Shown here piece by piece: positions 1-12,200 of a DNA stretch of 64,000 bases. The notes beneath the pieces were generated by a model. The model did no database searches. It saw nothing but the letters and a program-made list of their open reading frames with translations, and had not been told where the DNA came from. The stretch is from Solea solea (taxonomy: Eukaryota; Chordata; Actinopteri; Pleuronectiformes; Soleidae), in assembly GCF_958295425.1 (NCBI RefSeq), contig NC_081137.1:11447738-11511737 (forward strand). The letters run 5' to 3'. The number at the start of each line of letters is the position of its first letter. Position 1 is the stretch's first letter. The translations under genes and the position numbers were made by a program.

Positions 1-259
1 TTCAGTTCTGTTGTGTGAACCCAAGGTGTGCCCTGACAACTTTGAAATTGTTTGGATAAGAAATGCAGGAGAACGGGTGCTTCACTGGTAATAATATAAC
101 TTAAACAATGTTCTTTAATCACAAATCTAATAATAATGCCAACATTTGACAGTCCACACAACTGGCCAGCAGAAAACTGACAAAACACCATTCTCTGCAG
201 TTAAAACTGAGTGATCTGTACGTGAAACATCATGTTAGGATGCCGAGTTAAACACTCAC

Positions 260-3200
260 TTCTGCACCAGCTGAACAATGCTCTGAGTGTTCATGAAGAA
301 GACTTCTCTCTCTGACTTTTTGTTCAGAGTAGCAGCGTGGCTGTCGAGGATATTTGCAATCTGGAAACAAAGCAGATAAACCATATAAGCATTTAATCCA
401 AACAACTGAGGAGACTCATAATTTATTCCAGTGGAATCGTTGACCCTTTAGATCAGCTTGTTCTTGTTATATCCAAGTTGTGTGTGTGTAGATGAACCAG
501 CAGGGAATACAAGGTCCAACCACGGGGTGAAATTAGTGAGAAAAACTAGTTAAATATAATCTGATCATGGCATCACCTTTTCACTTGTACTCATATAATT
601 ATACTGGACTGCTTTTGCTTTACTTAAATTAGACAGGAATATCTAATTTGATTGAATATGCATCACTATCACGGTACTCCATACTTTCCATTGCATCATC
701 CTTAGACTTTTACTAAGATCCTGTGTGTCTTCACTCTGAGTTATCTTTTGAAATCATTTGTTGCACAAGTATATGTGCAAAGGGTGAAGGGGGTTCACGG
801 CCTTGTTCTGCTGTGGAGTTGAAAATCCAAATGTAAGTGGATGATACAGTTGAGAAATTTACCAATATTACCACATTTATTTTGCACAGACCTCTAGCTG
901 TCATTTTATGAATGAGGTCATAGAGGACAGTTTAGGTGTGTGTGCGCTTGTATATATAAATTTATGAGGTCCAAAAAATCACACAAATTTATCTTTGTGA
1001 GGACATTTTGACATTTTGTTTGGGCCCCACAACTTTAAAAGGCCTTTTCAGGGTTAGTTTTAGGATAAGGGTTAGAATTGAGTTTAGGTCAAGGGTTAGG
1101 TTAGGCACTTATTTGTGATAGTTAAGAGGCCAGGGAATGCATTATATCGATGATGTGTCCTCACTAATGTAAGATATAAATACAAGTTTGTGTGTGTTAA
1201 TTTTCCTTAAGAGGGATTAACTTGTGTTTGTAAAAAACAGGTTTTGAATAGAAAAAGGTTTGAATAGATTGAGAAACTAATTCCTATAATACAGTTCCTG
1301 GAGAACTAAACCCCTGGGGGATTTTTAGTCAGTCTTTATATAATATGTGTAAATAAACAAATACAATGAGGCAGTGTTGTGTACTGTACAACATATTTAC
1401 ATACATACTACATCCTGTTCTCTGTAAAGTGGGGTTACTGTGGAAACTAATACTACAGACATAAACAAAATGGCTGCATGACAGGTATTATACTGTAAAA
1501 CAGTGTTTCTCACATTATAATTTCAATCTATGGCAGAAGAGAAGTTAATTATACACATTATACATTAATTAATTGACGATACACACAACCGGTTCACATG
1601 ACAGCCTAATAGCACACAAGCACTAAAACACCAAATGACCACCTCTTGAAACTTTGGTGGGGCAAATTAGACTATGGTGGGCCGTCACAGTGTAAATAAT
1701 ATGTGAGAAACACTGGTTAAAGAGAAGCTAGTGTGCAAAGTTAGAATGATGTGATTCACCTGCTGACTGGGAAACTGGCAGAGCACAGAGGTGATGTTGC
1801 TGGCATACTGAGCCATCTCCTTCTTGATGGCTTTCTCCACAGCAGGAGGGATGCGACCTGACACGCTGGTCATGATTTCTTGAAGCTCTAGCAGTGGTAA
1901 AGAGGGATCACGCATGGTTTTCATCAACCTCTCCACCCACTCCTTCAACTAGGAAAGTCACAAATTTCACACAGCATATATTTATACAACAGTTTCAAGA
2001 CAAGAGTGATGCTTTTGGTGTGTTCACAGTGGTATGTAGAAAATGCTCACCCTTGCACTGAAGAAAGGTTCTGGAAGACAGTAGCCGTTCATGATGTGAA
2101 CAAGGTGATCGAGTGTATTATGGAAGACTCTGTGGAGCTTCTCTCCTCTCAGAGCTACGGACTGGAGAGAAGGCAGGACCCCTGTGTGCAGCTCTGCCTA
2201 CAAGACAAATACATGCCATTGTTTCATATATAGGCATTGAGATAGTAGGAAGAATTAGGGTCTGAAACAGACAAGCAGCCAAATCTAAATCCAAAGAAGC
2301 CAGCAGTTAACTTGAAAAAGGTATGTGCAAGTCAATTCCTCAAAGGGTTGAATTTTTTTTTACAAGAGTGGTTGTATGAGATACAAACAAATAATCAGTG
2401 CTAACTCTGCCATGCATGTCCCTGGGATTCAGCCTGAGGCATTGTCCTCACTGAAAACATGGCATGGACACAAGGAAAAACTGATTTAGACCCCTTAAAA
2501 AATATATCACCTGATAAAATCTACACCTTAATTTTATATTAATATGTTTGTCTGTTCAACAGCCTTTTCCAACTAGAAACTGAAAATGTCCTGCCTTGTT
2601 TGGTAAGTTTGTGTCACTCAATTAAATTGAAACAAAGGATTTCAATCACTGAATTCACAAAACAACATATTTTAAAAATTACTGCAGGAGGCAGCAGTGG
2701 ATTAAGAACTCCTGTGTGCCATGCTGTACAATCACTGATTTTCTCTTTGGACTTTGACGCAGGGAGAGAATGGTTTACAAAGTGACATAAACTTCACTTT
2801 CCAGTCAGAAAAGGTCGTCTAAAGGTGTGAAAAAGCAGCAAACATATTCTTATTTTACTGTAGATTTAAGCAGGTGTATATTTTCTTAGTTGAGCCTTTA
2901 GTTAAATTGCTAGAATCTATTATTCCTTGCATCCCAGCAACTGTCGACTTGCCCATCCATATCATGTTTGACTTTGTAGCAGGCATATGTCTGAATCCTA
3001 TCCAGTCACTACATAACACATGTTTATGAAATACCTGCTGCACTCTGCTTGGGTCATCCAGCTGCAGCTTGGCAATGACACAGCCGGGCTCCAGTGCTGC
3101 TCCGCCTCTCTTCACATAGTGGATACAACCAGACTCTGCAGCTGTGAGAGTCATGACCATCTTCATCACCTGAAAGTTGGTGGACATCAGAGTTTCCATT

Positions 3201-6200
3201 GAAAAAAGGCATTCAACAAAATAAAACAGAGCATTAACTGATCTTCCATCTTTCTGCTGGACAACATACTGCACTGTACCTCTATTTCAGCATAGCACTG
3301 GCCAGAAAACACATGCCCGCCATCCTCCACTGTGTACTGAATGATTTTTCCTGCTGATGGAGATCGCAGCAGTGACGGATCGTTCTCCTTTTCGAAAACA
3401 CAAGTCTTGTTTCCGATAGTGATGCGATACCTTTAGATAGAGAAGAAGACTTTGACCATTCCTCGTCTGCAAAAACACTTTTACATACAGATATAACAAC
3501 CTTGTTATCTACCAATATGATATCAAAAAACATTATTCTCCAAGTGTGTAAGGAGTATTTTGCTACCATAAAGATGAAATACATGACTTATTTAAAATGG
3601 TGTTGCTGCCTCTTGTTTACATTTTAACAGCCTGCAGTTAGTGAAGCTTTTATGGGATATTTGGGGTTTCTGGATCATGTCAAGTTTAACTTTATTTTTT
3701 CCAAAATTGGATCCAGTTATTTGAATCGGTATCTGAAAGATACTGACACGACTGACTCATCCCTGTTCACAAACATAACAGATTTAATAATCGATTCATT
3801 TTAATTTTTGTCTTCTCTTACCTGTCCACCTCCTCCTTCATGTATGTAGTGTAACTGCTGCCATCATAGGACAGCAAAAGACCTCCATCGCTGAGTCGAT
3901 GGACATCAACCTCAGCAGAGGAGTTGTTCATTATGACCACATAGGAGTTGGGCGACTGGCGTGTCACAGTCAGAACGTACTTGGTGCCTTCGTAGATCAG
4001 CTCCACATCCACGGTGTTGAGCAGTGTGTGTGCTGGCAGCACCTGGCCCCTGGAACACAAAGAGTATTATATTCAAAAAAACTATTGAAATCACTGCCTT
4101 ATATTGATTACCATGCGAGATTATAATCATCACCTTTCCAGAGAATGCAGGAAGTTGGACACACTATTCCTTAGATTAACATCTGCCACGTGAAGAGCCC
4201 CACTCACAATTCCCAGCATGGTGTCAGGGCGCTCTGCCTGCACACAACAATCAGCAAATAATGAAGGACTTGAGTTTGACTAGAATTTTAAAGAATAAAC
4301 CAGAATATAATTATCTTCAAAACTTGAATGTAGTGTTGTTTCAGCACTGATACCATGACCCCGTTCAGATCAAGTGGACATATGGAATACATCCTTGAAG
4401 CGTCTTTAAACTGCTGCAGTTTTGCAGTGAATTGAAAGTATTTTTATATCTGTTTTAATGTAATATTTGCACTTGTAGTGTATTGATTTACTCCTCACAC
4501 TCTTTTTTTTTTTTCTTCTATGTACCCATCATGTTATTTCCTGGTCAGTTTCCATTTGTGGGCATGTTAATCAATCAACATTTTGTTTCCTCTACTCTTT
4601 TTTTGTGTATTCTGTTATTAATGATTTGTTATGGCCCTGTACGAGTGAAATTAAAGTGTCTGGTATGCATTTTATGTGTAAGGGAAGTCAAAATAAGTGT
4701 GATTGATCAGCATTCAAGGGAAGTGAGATATAATCACAAGAGGTCACAGGAGACGCATTCAGGATCCATTGTAACAGTCGTACATAGAGCTGTCCACTTG
4801 TGATCAGCTCTTTCAGGATAGATGTCTATACATGGTCCAAACAGGGGCTATCTCACAAATTGAGTATGTCAAACATGATCTTTTTTTTTTTATTATCCCC
4901 CAGTATCTATGGCTGGAACAAGTCTGCATACCTGCATCTTCTCTGAGATGAGTCTGTCTAGCCAGCCTGTGTCAATGCTGTTGTGCTGAAAGCTTTCTGT
5001 CTCCAGAAGCTTTATGAGGTATTCCACTGTTGTCCTGAAGTCTCCTCTGATAGACAACTCCTTCAGAGCCACCACCATGTTGCTAAAAAAATTATTAAGA
5101 CAGAAATAAATACCTTTGATTAGACAACCTCATATATAAAGGAATAAAAAAAAGGTTCCAGAGTGACCCGTCTGAGAAAATTCTGTGTACTCACGAGATG
5201 GCTTCTTCGCGATTCTCTCCCCAGGAGAAGCAGTGTCCAAATTGGGAGTCAGCAAACTCGTGCAGACCTCCAGCCGCGGCAACACTAAAGTAGCCCCAAA
5301 CGTTCTTATTGCTGCGGAAATTCAGCTCCTGCACGGTTCCAGAGCTTGGCTTGAATCCCTGCAATCAAACACAAACATCACATCTTATCTCTTATCTTCT
5401 CGATTTAAAAATCAATGGATCATTTAGGAGTAAAACAGAATTGAAAGTATGAATGTGACAACATAAAAAGGCACACATCATAGGGTTTGAGTAAACATGT
5501 AGCTTTGGCAAGTATGGAATTTTGAATATGTGGAGGAAGCGAAACATACCTCATCAGGATTTTCACTGGTGATTCGTGCTGCAATGACATGGCCACGTGG
5601 GGAGGGGGCAGTAGACAGACCCTCAAAGTCAATGAGACTGTCTCCCCAGGGCTGGACACCATAAAGCATCCTGATGTCTTTGATCCGGTGAAGAGGAATA
5701 CCCATAGCAATCTGACAGAAGACAGTGTGATAGAATGTAAGGTAAATGTAAACGAGTTTATGAGCAGATTGACAGTCTGTAAACAAACAGAGATTTAAAC
5801 ACATAAGAGCACATAAAGAGTGGGACAAAATTATTTGATCTTGTGCGTGCACCCACTACATGAATAAAATTAATTAATTCTCTATTAAACTCTGTTGTTA
5901 GAGACTCACTGTTGTTTCTTTATCAGGTTTCCTCAGAATTATTGTTGTTCTATTTGTATTAATAAAAGAGTTAACAGACCTGATTATTTGATTACAGATC
6001 ATTAAAACACTATATCTGCCCCCAAAAAATGAATGATGAATGATGAATGAATTTATATCGTTAACTGCTTTAAAATCAAACCTAATCCAACCATTAGGTA
6101 CCTATAGATTACGAGCCCTATAGCATATACTGTACTATAGGGGCGGTTCCCACGGTGTTGGCCGCCGCCCTCTAGTGGGCCTTAGAGATAACTGAATGTA

Positions 6201-9200
6201 GTGTGGTGTCAGTGGGCCCTGTGCTGTTTTCACACCAGACGCTATTTTTCACGTCTCTGGCCATCACGCCAAAGGATCATTCTGTACATTTTGTGACGTG
6301 ATGGGAGCACTGGATGCAAGTTGCCGAATTTTAAACAGAAACATTTCTTTTCACCATCAACCAAAGCATTGTTGCACTCACTGCCCTCAACAGTGAAACT
6401 CGCCAAGTTGTGTCTGGCTACAGATGGTGTTGTGAAACCAAACAAGATGGCGGTTGCTTCTCTACAGACGTTTCCACAAGAGATAGAGTGCATATGGCAA
6501 CTTATGTCGCAGAGCTTCGAATGCCCACATGCAAAAAGTACAAGTTTCCCCTCCATTGTAAGCAGATTTTTCGCTTTATGTTTAGAGGCATATTACCTCT
6601 AAAATTGCTAAGTTCCTCTGTACGTGGATTATGAATATATTTACTTTGAATGAACTACTTGAGTTTTCATTGACTGCTGTCAACATCATGTTTTGGGGTA
6701 TCTAGGCAGTCAATAAAAAAAAGTTAGAGAGTCCTTTTGTTTCAGTGTGTGTGGCACTCCCACAGTAACACCCAATCAGCTCCACTGCACAGTAATCGCA
6801 ACACCGCCCATCTGCACTGACCTATTTACACACAGCCCCAAATGCTGAACAGACCATGTGACCCAGTGCTTCTACAACCACTGCATCCTAATACAATGTT
6901 TTTGAGTGCCGCCTCCTCCTTTAGCCGTTGGTTGCCTAGTGATATGGGGCCCATCGAGTGCAGGGTAGTGAAGCCGGTGAAGCGAACTAACTTGTCTGCT
7001 TCAGTGTAGTCACTGACTTGAATGCATGATATAATGTAACTCTTCTAGTAGGAGAAGCGTTGAGAAGTTGAAACTCACCTGGAGCTGAGCAGCAGGTAAG
7101 TTGACATCAGCCACCATCTCAGTACAGGGATGTTCCACCTGCAGACGAGGGTTGAGCTCCAGGAAGTAGAAGCTGCCATCCTGGCTGTAGAGATACTCCA
7201 CTGTGCCTGCACTGACATATCCCACCATCTTAGCCAGGTTCACTGCACACTGCGGGAAGAGAGCAGGTCTGTTCATATCACAATTAAAATTCTGTTGGTC
7301 TTAAAACTCCATTATGAGCTTTAGTGTATATTTATTAGGGTTCATACCCTTTCCATATCTTCAAACACGACAGAAGTGGCAATGGTAGCAGGAGCCTCCT
7401 CTATGATCTTCTGGTGACGTCGCTGCACAGAACAATCTCGACCAAACAGGGAAATGGCATTGCCATACTGATCACCCAAGATCTGGACCTCCAAGTGGCG
7501 GGCATGCTTGGCTAGCTGCATGACAAAAATGGGTGACCCCGGGACTTCTGCCTGGACCTGAAGAACCAAAGTGAGAGCACATCCATTTGTAAGGAAAGGC
7601 AAAATGCATTTGTACTGCATACTGTTATCATAGTGTAGAGCAGGGATAGTCATTTAAAATCCCATGAGATCCAGATTAGCAAAGGTTCAAAACATTAGAA
7701 TGTCTGTATAACAAGTGCAGTTAAACGGTTAAGTCCAATGAACTGTATATTTAAATATGTACGTCATATGCACAACTGATTTTCAAATCACATATAAAAC
7801 ATTACATACAAAGTCAGAAAGATGCTAATTTCACATCAGTCAGACTGGGAGAAGCAAACTGTCCAAAACCCATTGCGATAAGAATAATTTCAATATTTCG
7901 ATGCACCCCAAGCTAATGAGACCAGGCGAAGCGGGATCAACATCACAGGAAGTGAGAAAGGAAGCTAAAGGAAGACTACTAATGAAATTAAACATGTGTC
8001 AGTAGTGCAACCGTTCTCTGTGTGTGCAGGTTTTCTCCAGGTTCCTCTGCTTCCTCCCACAGTCCAAAAACATGCAATATAGGGATTAGGTAAATTGGAC
8101 ACTCTAAATTGACCGTAGGTGAGAGAATGAGAGTGAATGGTTGAATGGTTGTTTATCTCTACATGTGGCCCTGCGATGGACTGTCCAGGGTGTACCCCAC
8201 CTATCGCCCTATGTCATTGTAAAAATAATACAACTCACATCCCGAGGTAGCATTGTTAGGCCCTGACCTAACTGGCACCCCAGAAAGTAGTCAGACCTTT
8301 ACAAATCAATTAAATCCTATTCTACAAAGTCCTGAATGATGTTTCATTAAATCCTTAGTGTGAATATCCACCTACCTGTCTGAAAAGGTTAGGGAAATCA
8401 TCAGCAGTGTTGACTTTGCGGATTCCTTTTCCACCACCACCTTCAGAGGCTTTCACCATTACAGGGTAGCCCACCTTCTCAGCAGCCTGACAAATAAACA
8501 AACAAATAAACAAAAAACAGCTTTCCAGCATGCATACATGAACATACCAAAACACATCCAACATTAATTTGGGAATTATGAACCATCAGTGACATGACAT
8601 GCTTACTTTCAGGCCGTCCTCTACATCTTCAATGCAGCCACACTCATACACGTCCTGAGGAACGTTGATGGTCTTCCTTCTTTGGTCGTTTTCTGTCCAT
8701 TCTACTGTCAGGCCTGAGAATGACAAGTGACAAACATAGCATGTGTGTGAGTGTGTGTGTGGCTCCTCCAATGGACACACCGCAACGTTTCAAAGCAGAG
8801 AACAGAAAGTTTTTCATAATTTGAAACTGACCAAAAATTTATATCACAGTATTTTTCAAAATTTCACAGTATACAACAGTATTTTCTTTATACATGAGCG
8901 CTCCAGTTATAGATAAATGGTAAATGGTCTAGCAATTTTCTAGTCTTGATGACCACTCAAAGCTGCTTTACACAACAGTTTTGCCATTCACCCATTCACA
9001 CACACATTTTCTATCACTCATCTTTCATACTCATTAAGTGATGATTAAGGGGTTAAGTGTCTTGCCCAAGGACACATCAGCATGTAGACTTGCGGAGCCG
9101 GGAATCAAACCCACAGCCTTTCGAGTTGAAAGAGGACTTGCTCTACCAATGAGCTAACTTCGCCTACCTACACCTCTAGGTACCAAAAGAGGTGTAGTTG

Positions 9201-12200
9201 TTTGAGGTGTGTGTGTGTGTGTGTACGCTCGTATTGCACTAGTGGTCGAGCGTGAGAGAGGGAGCGGCGTATTTGTGTGTGTGTCTGTTAACGTAACTAC
9301 AAACATTCTTGTGACTCTCAAATGTGTATTCTGCTGGTGGAGTAATTTGATCATTCCTGCAGGTACAACCATAGTTACTTCTTCAGCTAAGCCCGCAGTA
9401 TGTATGGTGCAGCAGTCAAAAGGGTACCCCGTCAAACAATATTCTGCCGTGCCACATTCTGATTTTCATATCCACCGGTATTGTGGTATAAAAAATGGAT
9501 GTAAAAAAAATGGTATGAATCAGGGCGATGGTAGCTCAGTGGTAGAGCGTCATTCAACTGGAAGAATGGGGGTTTGATTCCCGGCTCTGCTAGTCTACAT
9601 GCCGATGTGTCCTTGGGCAAGACACGTAACACCAAGTTGCTCCCGACGGTTGTATCGGTAGCGTGTAAACGGGTATGAAAGATGTGTGATAGAAGAATAC
9701 ACATATATGTGCTGCATGAATGTGAGAGAATGGATGAATGGCAAAAATGTAGTGTAATGGAGCTTTGAGTGGTCATCAAGACTACTATATAAATACAGAT
9801 CATTATACCACCCAGCACGACTTGACACTTCAAACACTAAGCATTTTTTCATTCATTAATTTTCAATCACCCATATTTGGCAAGGTGGTTAGTAAAAATG
9901 TTTCAATTCAAGAGATACTTTTATTTATTCACCTTACAATATTTCTAAAACAATGCAATGATTGAAAAAATTATCAACGGCGTCAACAGAAGTCTTTCTT
10001 TTGATGCGACAAACTTTGACCTACCTGTTCCGCTCCAGGGTAGAGTTGGAATACCAGCTGTCTGAGCGACAATGGAGGAGGCAATCTTGTCTCCTAAAGC
10101 CCACATCGCCTGACTTGGGGGCCCTGAGGAAAGAGAAGACAATAAACATGAAAAAAAAAATGTATTTATGTAAATATAGACAAAGGTCTGTTACATTTAA
10201 ACCATTGTCAAATTCGTTCAAACAATGCTGAACAAAGCGTATCAGCTTCACATGACTCTCCATGTGGTTCTCAGCCGTGTTTAGATGTCGACCGGCAACA
10301 TTCCCGCGATGCACACAGGAAGTTATTTGCTCCCGCCCCCCCCCCCCCCCCAGCCCCTGCTCTGCTGCTGTATACACACAAACGCTCACAAAATGCACAC
10401 AAAAGTCATAAGAAAGATAGGAAAGTTGTCTAACCCATAAAGGCAATGCCATTCTTTTGCAGCAGCTCTGGGAGTTTCGGGTTCTCTGAAGCATGACCCC
10501 AGCCAGCCCACACTGCCTGTACAGGTATTCGTTTGGCGATGTCCAGAATGAGCTCCACATTAGCATAGTTGTTGTTGTTGGTCCCTCCAGGCACAGGTAC
10601 ATAATGATCTGCCATTTTGATATATTCTGTAGGGAAAAAAAAAAAAGATGAAAAAAAGAAAACTCAATTATTAATCCTGTACAAACCAATTTTTTGCGTT
10701 TCACCCTTGCAACTCTTATTGAGGTTGACAAATACAGGTTTTTCTATGGCCGATGCTGATTTTTAGAAATCAGGTCAGTCGATGGCTGATAATTGATGCA
10801 GATGTTTTTGTCCCATAAATTTAACCAATATCCTTCTTTTCCTCCATCTGATCAAGCAAATAACACAAATAAATGCTTAACCAGTGACTGAACAACAGTG
10901 AAGGTCTGTCTCTAATATTGACATTTCTAATAATAAAAATAAAACTAAGGCTGCAAGCAGCACTGACTGAAAAGTCCCTCTCACTCCCTGCACATGTCAG
11001 AGTGTTGAGTGACAGCAATGGTCATTGTGTGGTGCTACGGGGAGGCACCAATAATTTGTTATATCAGTGTAAAGCAAGTGCAGACCACACCCTGAAAGCT
11101 TCATTTAAATAAAACAACGTTTATTACTGAAGGTGTGATTCCTGTTGCCACTGGGTGGTGCAATGCTATGCAGGTTATCACCATGGACCGATTGGCCCTA
11201 CAAAAAAGGTGACAAAAAATAGAGACGCGGCGAATGCCTGCTGCATGCTATTCCTGCAAACATACTTTTGGCCACCACCATGGTTGCCACGGTAACCCAC
11301 ACAGAGAGGAAGGTGAGTGTGGGGTGTGTTTAGGCAGAAGCTTGCTACATACTATAATTCCTGCAAAATTCACAGAATAGCTCTCAGCCTGATCACAACC
11401 TTTGCATTTTCTCATGTTTGGTGAGTTTTCATGCATGACAAGGCCCGCAAAAGAGCACTCAAAGATGACGATGAAGTATTGACAAACGTATAGGTCTACC
11501 TCTCAATTCACAGCTTGTGTCTGATTATTGATCCATATTCTTGACAATTAAAAGAATGCAAATCATACACATTGGCAATTGCTATCTAAGAATGAGGGAC
11601 ATCTAATGATGAGACAACATACTGGCTTGCTGACATGTACAACACTGTTGTCACACAGGTATTTTACATGTTAAGACAAATCGTGCTTAAGCTCACCTGC
11701 ATTGGCTTTCAGATCTTCTGGGGTCACCATGACAACAAAGCGAATTGCCCTTTCATTGCGAAACATCTCGTAGGCCCAGCGCCTTATGGAGCGCATGCAT
11801 TTGACAGCTGCAATTCCATTGTTGGCAATAAGAACCTGGAAAGGTGAGACAGTTCAATGTACAGCAAAGTAGATAAAACTCTCTGCAATAACAGCATGAA
11901 GATAAATTGTAATTTGTAATTTTATGAAAAGGTTTTGTACTGCTTAGCCTATGGTGGCAACACAAGCTGTGGATTAATGTAATAAAGCAGCAGTGGTTGA
12001 GAGAACCGCTGAGCAAGCGCTGATAACCAGCAGCAACAAATCAGTTAATTTGATTTAACTTCTTCACTGCACTGGTTTGTGTGGAGTATTAAAACAACTG
12101 GCATCACGACTAGCATTATTAGCATGCCTTTATGGCGGCAGTTCACCAAAGAAGAAAATAATTACCTTCTCGATGACCTTGTTGCCACCGAATCTGGTGA

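Noticed and set aside
9530..9600. tRNA gene
   Set aside because: Box A and B are present but the cloverleaf is degraded and the SINE body follows directly.
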